From: Streptomyces iconiensis
Lineage (GTDB): Bacteria; Actinomycetota; Actinomycetes; Streptomycetales; Streptomycetaceae
Length of the DNA: 64,000 bases
Assembly: GCF_028657195.3 (NCBI RefSeq)
Contig: NZ_JANCPR020000019.1
Span: 98,628-162,627, forward strand
Reading direction: 5' to 3'
The translations under genes and the position numbers were made by a program. Positions 34,001 through 40,640 of this stretch are shown piece by piece (position 1 is the stretch's first letter; every line of letters begins with the position of its first letter). The notes below the pieces were generated by a model. That model saw only the letters and a program-made list of their open reading frames with translations, was not told the DNA's origin and ran no database searches.

Positions 34001-35606
34001 CCTCGACTTCGCCGTCCAGGTCAAACAGCTCACGGACGGACGCGGCGTGGATGTCGTCGTCAACTCGCTCGCGGGCGAGGCCATGGCCCGGAGCCTGGAG
34101 CTGCTGAGGCCGGGCGGCCGGTTCATCGAACTCGGCAAACGGGACATCTTCGAGAACAAGCCGCTGCCACTGCGGCACTTCCGCAACAACATCGCCTTCT
34201 TCGGCGTCGACCTGACGAAGGTACTGGACGACGAACGGGAATCCGAGGCGCTCAGCGCCGATCTGGGCGAGCAGGTCCGCAACGGCACGTACAGCCCTCT
34301 GCTGCACACCGTCCACCCCGCGGCACGCGTCGACGAAGCCTTCCGGCTCATGCAGCACTCACGCCACATCGGGAAGGTCGTCGTCGCCTTCGACCCCCTC
34401 GACGAGCCGCCCCTGATCGAGCGGTCCTGGCCGGCGCCCCGGCTGCAGGAGACGGCCACCTACCTCGTCACCGGCGGCACCGGCGGCTTCGGCGCAGCCA
34501 CCGCCCAGTGGCTCGCCGACCTGGGCGCCCGTCATGTGGCACTGGTCAGCCGGCGCGGCGCCCAGGCCCCGGAAGCCGAGCACGTGCTGGCCACGCTCAC
34601 CGCACGAGGGGTCACGGCAACCGCGTATGCGGCGGACGTGACGGACCTGGACGCCATGCGCGAGGTCGTCGCCACGATCGACGCCACGGGGCACCCGCTG
34701 CGCGGCGCAGTGCACTGCGCCATGCACCTGGACGACGCGTTGTTCACCGAACTGAGCGGTGAGCGGATCGCCGCCGTCATGGCTCCCAAGATCACCGGAG
34801 CGGCCGTCCTCGACCTCCTTCTGCGCGAGCGGGAGTGCGACCTGTTCCTGATGTACTCCTCGGAGACGGCCACGCTCGGAAACGTCAAACAGACGCCCTA
34901 CGCAGCCGGCAACCTCTACCTCGAAGCGCTCGTCCGCCGCCGTCGCCAGGAAGGAAAAGCAGGACTGGCCATCGCCTGGGGCGCCATCGCAGACGTGGGA
35001 TACGTCGCCCGCAACGGGCTGGCGCAGGCCGTAGCACGGTTCGGACTGGGACTGCTCTCCCCACACGACGCGTTCGCCGCCGCTGCCGGACTGCTGGGCG
35101 CGAACGCCGAGGTGGCCGGCGTCATCCGCAGCGACTGGGGACGGGGAACACGGCTGCTGCCGTCCACCGCCACCCCTCGGCTCTCCCAGCTGCTCCCCCG
35201 GAACACCGCCGCGAACGGCGACCTCGACCAAGAAGAGCTGCTGCGCACACTGACGCACATGCCGGCAGAGGGGGCGCTCGCCTCCCTGACCCACAGCTTG
35301 CGGGAAGTCCTGGCCGGCATCCTGCAGATGGAAGAGGAAGGAATCGATCCGCACGGCCGGCTGGACTCCTACGGGCTCGATTCCCTGATGGCGACCGAAC
35401 TCCTGGTCACCCTCAACCAGCGCTTCGGCGTCGACATCCCGCCCATGGAACTGCTGCGCAGCAGTACGGGCTCCCTTGCCGATGTCGCCCAGACGCTCTA
35501 CCTGCGTCTCGGCCTGCGCCCGCCCGAGCCTGCCGCGCCCTCCACCCCCATCCCCCACCAGGCCCACCACAGCGACACCGGGCACGCGGCCACCCCGGCG
35601 TCCTGA
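28032..35606 (+). CDS. Type I polyketide synthase, highly reducing single module (KS-AT-DH-MT-ER-KR-ACP)
   Basis: 2524 residues from the ATG at 28032. KS about 10-435 (Cys in DTACSSS at 183, His in EAHGTGT and NVGHLEP). AT 553-870 (GHSVGEV around Ser 644; YAFHS at 744-748, which suggests malonyl-CoA). DH 905-1180 (HRVAGSVVMP with His 943, Asp in HPSLLDGALQ). C-methyltransferase 1230-1575 (LEVGAGTGATT at 1402). Structural pseudo-KR 1590-1780. ER 1800-2125 (VHGAAGGVGLAA). KR 2140-2390 (GGTGGFG; Ser 2276, Tyr 2290, Asn 2294; an LDD motif typical of B-type KRs). ACP 2410-2495 (GLDSLM, Ser 2451). No docking domains or thioesterase. All catalytic residues that I could check are present. One complete reducing module in a single protein suggests iterative action building a methyl-branched alkyl chain. 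The start/extender choice is not provable from sequence. Confidence 0.93.
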   Translation: MTDHLAPDAPERAIAIVGASCRLPGGVHDLDSLWDALRDGRDAVGEVPQDRFDARRFVSADMARTGRSYTAAGGFLDDIAGFDAGYFGISPKEATQMDPQHRLLLELTAEALDDAAISPARLAGSDTAVYVGISDASYGGLNMMSLEKINPYTMVGAASSLAANRLSHAFDLHGPSMTVDTACSSSLVALDRACHTLWEGTSRAALCGGANVLLSPLHYVGFSQASMLSKRGRCAAFSAQADGFVRAEGGGLVVLKRLRDALADGDRVLGVVLGSGSNSDGRTTGVALPSARAQEDLLRRVYKQAGVDPDELVYFEAHGTGTLAGDPLEAEAIGRALGVRRITGALPIGSIKTNVGHLEPASGIAGLCKALLVLRHGIAPASLHADTPNPDIDFTGLGLSLTSRPQQLPARARPVVGVNSFGFGGANAHVALTAAPAAPAPSSAPGQPPEGLPLLASARTPQALSEAASAMARRLAHAGEDEFYDLAYTSCLRRGLHEHRAAVFARTPRDAARGFAALGTRTNTGTAGTAGAAAVPAREPAAVEEGVPCGQVTFVFAGNGSQWAGMGADLMRDEPVFHAAVEEADAELSPRLGWSVAKELHLPPGDWQLEATEIAQPLLFAVQLGIVAVLRDRGVTPAMVLGHSVGEVTAAHAAGALTLPQAAQVITERSRVQAATAGQGRMAAVGLTPEQAATEIAPWGQALEIAAVNSPKDVTVAGKADALAALGSQLALRGCFFRDLGLEYAFHSSAMDPQAEPLTTALRGLAPHDGDIALYSTVTGGRLPGSALDAEHWWHNLRRPVRFAAAVEQAAQDGGDVFVEIGPHPVLRTYLRRVTAARAGGRAAVVPTLHRETDGVRALARVPAALLAAGAETDWNRYFPRPGAVAALPAYPWQRERHWSGDEHVWTRNGALAHPLLGGRVTAPHPVWEGCVEPGLVPWLADHRVAGSVVMPATGYAEMALAAGREALGGPAEVEHLDIQSALVVPWAEAPGTSVQTALHPDDGTLTITSTTVNSQEPRPHVRAQVRALLQPRPADLDLGAVAARCPRHLPGRAHYAACSSAGLDYGPAFQVLTALDIGDGEVLARFRHDAPGLPYTVHPSLLDGALQAGAPLLADLAGDGAAFLPAAIGALRVWDEPSPTGAVWVRERSRTAHEVCWDITVTDDDGRLLAQLDGCRLRRVAATRGMPVTVHETQLRAAPRTDCPAAPSPLPAPRRIGEAAAPRLAQLRRELPDSCGEVLALLKDVMARRTATVFAELLPDRTLPFSLDDLVAAGSLDKHRRVFTLLIPLMEDLGLLDPAGPGRWRLTASRFPVDGMLREAAALSPDSVAAISLAARHCSLVQALLRGDADPLEMFVTDHAAQALEHFYDLLPVFRFHNRVAQALVREIVAAWPRGRTLRVLEVGAGTGATTAALLPLLPTDRTHYCFSDVSAFFFPRAKGRFAASDFIDYRTLDLAQDPTGQGFAPHSFDLVVAGFALHTAPDLSEALNNVATLLAPGGQLLATEAHDPLLLQPYFGYLDSFYGNTDTDLRPRSLLLPRDEWPALLNRCGYTDVLQAGHDTARVRDGFSVLLAAVPATAPVVPPAQPAERNDGTAFIVATESAGEGTMATALGDRLTDGTSTARFVPMTDDEDVWAEALQWAHSEPSTERTAVVLLLSDVHNDAPEDITAQAGRRAEALLALTAAISAAPHSAPPPELWLVTRPCGTVPSPGVTHESDAALWGMARNLVNDGIGLTSRRISLEPTADTAADARRLARELLGPTEEDEILLTASDRFVPREVPRPTAQVSDESVPFALRVDDPGLSYRLAWEERDLPRPGPGEVLIEVRAAALNYRDIMQSVGLLPEEAIEGTHSAQGCGLECAGVVVACGEGTTRLSPGDRVAGMAPATLASHTVTDARAVWRLPDHMSFTAAATMPVAYATAHYGLDRLARLRCGETVLVHGAAGGVGLAAIRYAHAHGAHVIATAGSDLKGDMLRALGVQHVLDSRALDFAVQVKQLTDGRGVDVVVNSLAGEAMARSLELLRPGGRFIELGKRDIFENKPLPLRHFRNNIAFFGVDLTKVLDDERESEALSADLGEQVRNGTYSPLLHTVHPAARVDEAFRLMQHSRHIGKVVVAFDPLDEPPLIERSWPAPRLQETATYLVTGGTGGFGAATAQWLADLGARHVALVSRRGAQAPEAEHVLATLTARGVTATAYAADVTDLDAMREVVATIDATGHPLRGAVHCAMHLDDALFTELSGERIAAVMAPKITGAAVLDLLLRERECDLFLMYSSETATLGNVKQTPYAAGNLYLEALVRRRRQEGKAGLAIAWGAIADVGYVARNGLAQAVARFGLGLLSPHDAFAAAAGLLGANAEVAGVIRSDWGRGTRLLPSTATPRLSQLLPRNTAANGDLDQEELLRTLTHMPAEGALASLTHSLREVLAGILQMEEEGIDPHGRLDSYGLDSLMATELLVTLNQRFGVDIPPMELLRSSTGSLADVAQTLYLRLGLRPPEPAAPSTPIPHQAHHSDTGHAATPAS

Positions 35607-35657
35607 GACAAGAGGCCGAGCCCGGCGAGGACTCGCCTCCCCTCCACCTGAACCGCC

Positions 35658-35689
35658 CACCCCTGCCCCGCTCCTGCGCGGCAGGGGTG
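35658..35689 (+). terminator. Hairpin terminator after the PKS
   Basis: CACCCCTGCC (35658-35667) pairs perfectly with GGCAGGGGTG (35680-35689) across a 12-base loop, 52 bp after the PKS stop codon. GTACGGGA-type short repeats follow at 35779-35817 before the end of the convergent gene. Confidence 0.75.
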
Positions 35690-35823
35690 CGTGCGTTCGC
35701 CGCGGTGCGGGGCGCGGTGACCGCGCCGCCCTGGGCCGGAACACCAGGCCGTTCCCGTCATCGACGCGGGAGGCGTCCGGTACGGGAAGTCCGGTACGGG
35801 AAGGCGCCCTGTACGGGAGGCGT

Positions 35824-36222
35824 TCAGCGGGCCTGGCGGGTGGCGGAGCGGTTGGCCTTGCGCACCGCGGCGAGCAGTTCTGCCTTGTTCATGCCGGAGC
35901 GGCCCTCGACGCCCAACTCCTGCGCGAGGCCGTACAGATGTTCCTTGGTGGCCTGCTCGTCCACGCCCTGACCGCTGCGTCCGCCCTGCTGCCGTGGACG
36001 GGCCGACCGGGGATCCGAGGGACCTTTACGGCCACGCTCCTTACGCTCCCAGTGGTCACCGACCTTCTCGTACTCGTGCTTGAGAGCGCCGTAGGCGACC
36101 CGGTGGGAGCGCTCGCCCTCGCCGTACTCCCGCACAGCGGAATCATGGGCCTTGATCCAGGTGCGCTGCGCCCCGCGCGCAGAGCGCTGGAGCGTTGAGG
36201 GAAGTTCTTCTCTGCCAGGCAT
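35824..36222 (-). CDS. ChaB-like protein with Rho N-terminal/SAP-type tail
   Basis: 132 residues from the ATG at 36222 (GGAGGG 5 bases upstream). The N-terminal 60 residues follow the ChaB pattern: LPSTLQRSARGAQRTWIKAH, DSAVREYGEGERSHRVAYGA, LKHEYEKVGDHWERK. A basic linker follows, and then a helical tail TKEHLYGLAQELGVEGRSGM, NKAELLAAVRKANR, which looks like the Rho-N/SAP nucleic-acid-binding motif. Such fused proteins are common in Streptomyces and may be nucleoid- or stress-associated. The gene is 25 bp downstream of the PEBP gene on the same strand. Confidence 0.83.
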   Translation of the reverse strand: MPGREELPSTLQRSARGAQRTWIKAHDSAVREYGEGERSHRVAYGALKHEYEKVGDHWERKERGRKGPSDPRSARPRQQGGRSGQGVDEQATKEHLYGLAQELGVEGRSGMNKAELLAAVRKANRSATRQAR

Positions 36223-36247
36223 GTCATCCCTCCAGAAGGGGTGAGTG

Positions 36248-36700
36248 TCAGCGTTGGTAGAGGCCGACGATGTTGCCGCTCGCCAGGGCGGGTCCGTCGA
36301 CCGTGCCGTGCACGTCCTCGGCCGAGGCACCGTCGGGTACACCTGCGGGACCTGGCAGGGCGTACAGCCGGAAGAAGTACCGGTGCGCCTCGTCTCCCAC
36401 GGGCGGCTGCGGCCCGCCCCAGCCGGTCCCGCCGAAACCGTTGGTGAGCGGGGTACCGCCCTGCGGGGTCTCCCCCGCGTTCACGGACCGTGCGGCCGGA
36501 TCGATGCCGGTGACCAGCCAGTGCACGAAGGTCCCGGACGGCGCGTCCGGGTCCTCGCACAGCAGGAGGAGTTCGGCCGCGCCCTCCGGCACGTCCGACC
36601 ACTCCAGAGGCGGGGAGACGTCCTCGCCGTCCCGTGTGTAGTACCGAGGGATCAGAGCGTGATCGTTGAACGCGGAAGTACTGAGTGCGATACCAGCCAT
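36248..36700 (-). CDS. YbhB/YbcL-type PEBP-like protein
   Basis: 150 residues from the ATG at 36700. The phosphatidylethanolamine-binding fold is shown by IPRYYTRDGEDVSPPLEWSD, ELLLLCEDPDAPSGTFVHWL (the DPDAP motif and HW), GFGGTGWGGPQPPVGDEAHR and YFFRLYAL. These are the ligand-pocket residues of Raf-kinase-inhibitor-like bacterial proteins. Bacterial members have no firmly known ligand. It precedes the ChaB-like gene by 25 bp, so a two-gene unit is likely. Confidence 0.9.
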   Translation of the reverse strand: MAGIALSTSAFNDHALIPRYYTRDGEDVSPPLEWSDVPEGAAELLLLCEDPDAPSGTFVHWLVTGIDPAARSVNAGETPQGGTPLTNGFGGTGWGGPQPPVGDEAHRYFFRLYALPGPAGVPDGASAEDVHGTVDGPALASGNIVGLYQR

Positions 36701-36847
36701 GCAAGCACCAGTAACCACCACGTTCCACCCCAAACACCCACCTCACGGAACGGCACCACAAGCGTCCCAAGTCACGGCGGTACCTTGGCGAAGCGGGCAA
36801 CACACCCGTCCAAGGACCCACAGGCCAGCGAGGAAAGGGCTGCTGAC

Positions 36848-37297
36848 ATGCCGCTTGAAGGCGAATACGAACCGAGTCCGTCGCAGTGGGTACGGGACCA
36901 GGTCGAACTGTACGAAAGCAGCGGCGGAACCAAGGGCACCACCATGCGCGGAATGCCCGTCATCGTGCTGACCACGCTCGGCGCGAAGAGCGGGAAGATC
37001 CGCAAGACCGCGTTGATGCGCGTGGAGCACGACGGGCAGTACGCGATCGTGGCGTCGCTGGGCGGAGCGCCCCAGCACCCCGTCTGGTACCACAACGTGG
37101 TCGCCGACCCGCGTGTGGAGTTGCAGGACGGTCCTGTGCGCCAGGACATGGTCGCGCGTGAGGTGACGGGTGAGGAGAAGCGGCGCTGGTGGGACCGGGC
37201 GGTGGAGGCTTACCCCGACTACGCCGACTATCAGGCCAAGACCGACCGCGAGATTCCGGTGTTCGTACTGACGCCGACGGAGACACCGCACAGCTGA
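36848..37297 (+). CDS. Deazaflavin (F420)-dependent nitroreductase-fold protein (DDN-like)
   Basis: 149 residues from the ATG at 36848 with GGAAAGGGC upstream. Family motifs: PSQWVRDQVELYESSGGTKG, MPVIVLTTLGAKSGKIRKTA (the phosphate/F420 contact), YAIVASLGGAPQHPVWYHNV, VVADPRVELQDG and RRWWDRAVEAYPDYADYQAK. These define the DDN group of split beta-barrel F420H2-dependent reductases. The substrate may be a quinone or an unsaturated ester; not determinable here. Divergent from the PEBP gene, alone in its unit. Confidence 0.9.
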   Translation: MPLEGEYEPSPSQWVRDQVELYESSGGTKGTTMRGMPVIVLTTLGAKSGKIRKTALMRVEHDGQYAIVASLGGAPQHPVWYHNVVADPRVELQDGPVRQDMVAREVTGEEKRRWWDRAVEAYPDYADYQAKTDREIPVFVLTPTETPHS

Positions 37298-37421
37298 GGC
37301 CGGGTGGCGGGCGCTGATGGCCGTGCCGGGAGGCGGAGCTTCGGGGCCGGTGGGGCGGGACGTACAGTCGGGCACCATCGGGGCCGTGGCGGGCGCGGCC
37401 CGTCAGTGCTGGAAGGCGATC

Positions 37422-38561
37422 GTGACTGCGCACCCCACCTACCCGTCCCTGCTGGATCTGCCGCCGCTCGGCGCCGGCCACTTCGCCGCCGTCGAGGACA
37501 AGGTCGCCTCGCTGTTGCGGACGCGTTCCGACGTCGTGGTGATGCAGGGTGAGGCGCTGCTGCCGCTGGAGGCGTGCATCCGCTCGGCGGCAGCGCCCGG
37601 CTCTGTGGCACTGAACGTGGTCACGGGGCCGTACGGAGAGACGTTCGGGCGGTGGCTGCGGGCGTGTGGCGCCGAGGTGGTCACGCTCAGTGCACCGTTC
37701 ACGGGTGCCGTGTCGGCGGAGCAGGTGGCGCGGGCATTGCGGGAGACGCCGTCGATCGGGCTGGTGAGCCTGGTGCACGCGGAGGCGGCGACGGGCAACA
37801 CGAACCCGGTTGCCGAGATCGGCGCCGTGGTGCGGGAGCACGGCGCCCTGTTCATGCTGGACGCCGTGGCTTCCGTCGGCGCCGAGCCGCTGCTGACGGA
37901 CGCGTGGGGCGTCGATCTGTGCGTCGTCGGAGGCCAGAAGGCGCTGGCCGGCCCGGCGGGAGTTTCGGCCGTTGCGGTCAGCCCGCGTGCGTGGGAGCGG
38001 ATGGAGGCCAACGCGCAGGCACCGCGCGGCTCGTATCTCTCGCTCCTGGACTGGAAGGAACGCTGGACCGACGCGGGCCGTACGGCGCTGCCGCACGCTC
38101 CGGCGCAGTTGGAGATGCTGGCGCTGGAGGCGGCTGTCGACCGCGTGAACGGCGAGGGCCTTGAGGCGTCGTTCGCCCGGCACCGCTCGGTGTCGGCCGC
38201 CATGCGGGCCGGGGTTCGTGAGCTGCCGGGCCTGCGGCCGTTCGTCGTACGGGACGAGGACGCCGCGCCGGTGGCGACGACGCTGGGCGTCTCCGACGAG
38301 GTGGACGCGCGGGAGGTCGTGGCGGCGGCGCTCGCGGTGGATGCGGGCGTGCCGTTGCAGGCGGCCGGGGGCGCGCTGGCCAAGGAGATGCTGCGCGTCA
38401 ACCACTACGGACAGGCCGCGCGGATCGAGGTGGCCGCGGCTTCACTGGAGGCGCTCGCAGCGGGACTGCGCGCGCTGGGCCTGAGCGTCGACAGCGGCGC
38501 CGCACTGCGTGCCGCCGAGGCTGCGTGGGACGGGAACGGAAACGGCGCAGCGGCGCACTGA
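37422..38561 (+). CDS. Class V aminotransferase (PLP-dependent)
   Basis: 379 residues from a GTG at 37422 (GGAAGG upstream); a longer frame is open to 37317. Fold-type I features: VVMQGEALLPLEACIRSAA (phosphate loop), VSLVHAEAATGNTNPVAEIG, FMLDAVASVGAEPLLTDAWG (Asp binding the pyridine N), CVVGGQKALAGPAGVSAVAV (PLP Lys in GGQKAL) and MLRVNHYGQAARIEVAAASL. This is the alanine-glyoxylate/pyridoxamine-pyruvate transaminase group. It probably moves an amino group between a small amino acid and a keto acid. The neighbours give no pathway. Confidence 0.88.
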   Translation: MTAHPTYPSLLDLPPLGAGHFAAVEDKVASLLRTRSDVVVMQGEALLPLEACIRSAAAPGSVALNVVTGPYGETFGRWLRACGAEVVTLSAPFTGAVSAEQVARALRETPSIGLVSLVHAEAATGNTNPVAEIGAVVREHGALFMLDAVASVGAEPLLTDAWGVDLCVVGGQKALAGPAGVSAVAVSPRAWERMEANAQAPRGSYLSLLDWKERWTDAGRTALPHAPAQLEMLALEAAVDRVNGEGLEASFARHRSVSAAMRAGVRELPGLRPFVVRDEDAAPVATTLGVSDEVDAREVVAAALAVDAGVPLQAAGGALAKEMLRVNHYGQAARIEVAAASLEALAAGLRALGLSVDSGAALRAAEAAWDGNGNGAAAH

Positions 38562-38678
38562 GCCGTGCCGTGGGCCGGAGAGCTGGAGCCGCGGGGATCC
38601 GGGGATTCAGGGCCTGGAGCCTCGGATTTTGCGGACGCGGCGGCGCGCGGCCCGATGGGTCGGGAACGGGCCCGGTGG

Positions 38679-39008
38679 TCAGGGTCGGGAACGGGCCCGG
38701 CGTTCGCGTGCGCGGCGGCGGATGACCACGAGGTCGATCGCGGCGAACAGCGCGAGCAGTGCGCAGACTCCCGCCAGGACGCTGAGCAGGGTGTCGCTCG
38801 GTGAGCTGTGGCTGTGCGAGGTGGACGCCCACCACGCGAAGAAGACCGCGGCTGCCGCGAACACGGGCACTCCGCAGGACGAGAGGATCGCGCGCAGCCG
38901 CAGATCGGTACGGGCTGTGACCGGCTCGGTGCCGCTGCGCGCGTGCCGTCCGCCTCGGCTGCCGTCGCGGTGGCCCGCGCGGGGGCGGGGAGGCTGGGGC
39001 TCGGACAC
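38679..39008 (-). CDS. DUF6343 small membrane protein
   Basis: 109 residues from a GTG at 39008 (AAGG 7 bases upstream; an upstream ATG at 39047 lies inside a hairpin). The pattern SGTEPVTARTDLRLRAILSS and VFAAAAVFFAWWAS is the DUF6343 signature. A second helix is LLSVLAGVCALLALFAAIDL, and the tail is strongly basic (VVIRRRARERRARSRP). Inner-membrane protein with two helices and unknown role. A 36-bp perfect hairpin lies 17 bp upstream of the start. Confidence 0.75.
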   Translation of the reverse strand: MSEPQPPRPRAGHRDGSRGGRHARSGTEPVTARTDLRLRAILSSCGVPVFAAAAVFFAWWASTSHSHSSPSDTLLSVLAGVCALLALFAAIDLVVIRRRARERRARSRP

Positions 39009-39024
39009 CGGTTCACCTTCTGTC

Positions 39025-39060
39025 GGGTATGGGGACCTTTGTTCCATGGTCCCCATACCC
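39025..39060. promoter_or_regulatory. Perfect 13-bp inverted repeat upstream of the DUF6343 gene
   Basis: GGGTATGGGGACC (39025-39037) and its exact complement (39048-39060) surround a 10-base spacer. It lies immediately before the ribosome site of the reverse-strand DUF6343 gene. It may be an operator or an mRNA leader hairpin. On the other side the 95-bp gap leads to the 3' end of the GH114-like gene, so it could also act as that gene's terminator. Confidence 0.7.
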
Positions 39061-39154
39061 GGGCGCCGGCGCGAGAGGGACGGGCACGGGATGCCGTGCG
39101 CGGGTGCGGGGGCGCCGACCCGATCGGCTCGTCGGCCGGCTGGCCGACTACGTG

Positions 39155-39949
39155 TCAGCAGTGGCGGCTGACGTGCCCCTTCTTACCGGCGGGGAGCACA
39201 TCGAGGTCGCGGAGCGTGACAGAGAGGCGGTCGCTCCAGGTACGGCAGGCGCGGGTGAAGTCCCGGGCTCGGTACTCGATGTCGAAGACCCGGTCGTCAT
39301 AGGCGGTGGCGAACGGTTTGCACTCTCCGTAACGGGCGCACTCCTCGACGACGGCGAAGTCGAAGCCGATACGGGACCGTTGGGGCAGGAGGTCGGCCGT
39401 GTTCTTCTGGCCGACCGCCAATCCGCGCGCGTGGGCGCGCTTCGCGAGTTGCCTGGCGAAGGCGGTGGCGTCCTTGGTGGTCAGCTGGTCGTCGGAACGT
39501 TCGTAGGAGTCGAGGTTGTCGAACTCGACGGCGTCGAAGCCGTCCTTCGCACAGCCGTCGATCCACCGTCCGACCACGCGGAGCAGCGCGGTGCGACGGG
39601 CGGACGTGGAGATGTCGAGCAGGGGTTCGTCCCAGTCCTCGTCGATGACCAGGTCGCCGTCGTCGTCGCGCAGCAGAAGCCGGGGGTGGTGTTCGCGCCA
39701 CCAGTCGACCGCGTCGCCCGGCTGGGTCTGGAAGGCGTTGACGTAACAGACGTTGTACGCGTCCCGCGCCGGTTCGGCACGCCGGTCGCGGGAGACGACT
39801 TCCACGTCGGAGGCGGGCGGGTAGGCCCCGCCGAGCTGGTAGTCGAAGACCGCGCCGGCCGCGGGCAACCGCACGCCGTCGTCGGACTTCTCCTTCGTCG
39901 AGGGAGTGCTCGGCGCACACGCGCCGAGTGCCAGCAGCAGTGCCGCCAC
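39155..39949 (-). CDS. GH114-like (endo-alpha-1,4-polygalactosaminidase-type) lipoprotein
   Basis: At least 264 residues. TIM-barrel pattern of glycoside hydrolase family 114: VFDYQLGGAYPPASDVEVVS, YNVCYVNAFQTQPGD, DWDEPLLDISTSA, GFDAVEFDNLDSYERSDDQL (acid residues), GLAVGQKNTADLLP and DFAVVEECARYGEC. From the GTG at 39949 the protein begins almost inside the hydrophobic core (AALLLALGAC, a lipobox). A CTG at 40003 behind GGAG would add 18 residues with RRPAFLR and make a complete lipoprotein signal. Probably an exported hydrolase acting on amino-sugar polymers. Confidence 0.82.
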   Translation of the reverse strand: MAALLLALGACAPSTPSTKEKSDDGVRLPAAGAVFDYQLGGAYPPASDVEVVSRDRRAEPARDAYNVCYVNAFQTQPGDAVDWWREHHPRLLLRDDDGDLVIDEDWDEPLLDISTSARRTALLRVVGRWIDGCAKDGFDAVEFDNLDSYERSDDQLTTKDATAFARQLAKRAHARGLAVGQKNTADLLPQRSRIGFDFAVVEECARYGECKPFATAYDDRVFDIEYRARDFTRACRTWSDRLSVTLRDLDVLPAGKKGHVSRHC

Positions 39950-40052
39950 GCTCGCGGCGGCACGCAGGAACGCGGGCCGCCGCGGGGCGGCGGTGCGGTT
40001 CAGCGTGCGCTCCGGACGTACTCGCGCGGGGAGTTGGGTCCGTCAAGGTCAC

Positions 40053-40640
40053 GCGCGGCGAGGACGCGTGCGGCGAGGACGCGTGCGGCTGAGGTGCCGG
40101 TCAGGGCGGCGAACACGTGGCGTTCCGCGCCCTCATGGGGCTGACGGCTGCGCCAGGCCGTCATGTCCCGCCGCTTCGGCACGGCCAGCGCCTTTTGTCC
40201 CGCGCCGAGGGGCGGCCCGGCACAGCGCGGGCAACGGCCCGGCTCCGCCCGCTCGTTCCGCTTCTGGTGAGCGGAACGGCAGGGCAGACGAACGAAGTGA
40301 CTGCTGGTTCTGAAGGGGCTATTGGTGCTGATGCGACAGGAGCACATCGCCCCAGTATGACCGACTCGTTCGGCAGCCGGTGACCACCCCCGGTGACCAA
40401 TCCGGTGACCAACCCGCCGCTGACCTCGGCTTCCGCGCCCGGCTCCCCACCTGCGCGGCCGTTATGCGAGGGCGTCCTGCGCGTCCGTTCTGCGGGCCGG
40501 TCCGGTGCGCCGGTCCCGTGTCCCCACCACACCGTCTCCGGCCCGCGTCTCTCGACCAGGTCTCCGGCCCGCGTCTCCGGTCCGCTCCGGCCGCGTCTCC
40601 CCCGGTGGGCCCGGCGCGGGCGCGGGCCGGGGAACGGGGT
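40053..40640. other. 588-bp gap with short repeats, no gene
   Basis: No convincing coding sequence on either strand. CCGGTGACCA occurs three times with 12-bp spacing (40378-40411). A GGCCCGCGTCTC motif occurs in several degenerate copies between 40541 and 40606, just after the 3' end of the ROK gene on the reverse strand, where such GC-rich repeats could act in termination. Confidence 0.5.

Noticed and set aside
40378..40411. Three CCGGTGACCA repeats considered as a CRISPR or origin-like iteron
   Set aside because: Only 12-bp period and 34 bp in total; too short for either, and no associated genes.
40161..40532. Reverse-strand frame in the gap before the ROK gene
   Set aside because: Arg/Gly/Pro-rich composition, repeats inside, and no recognisable domain or ribosome site.
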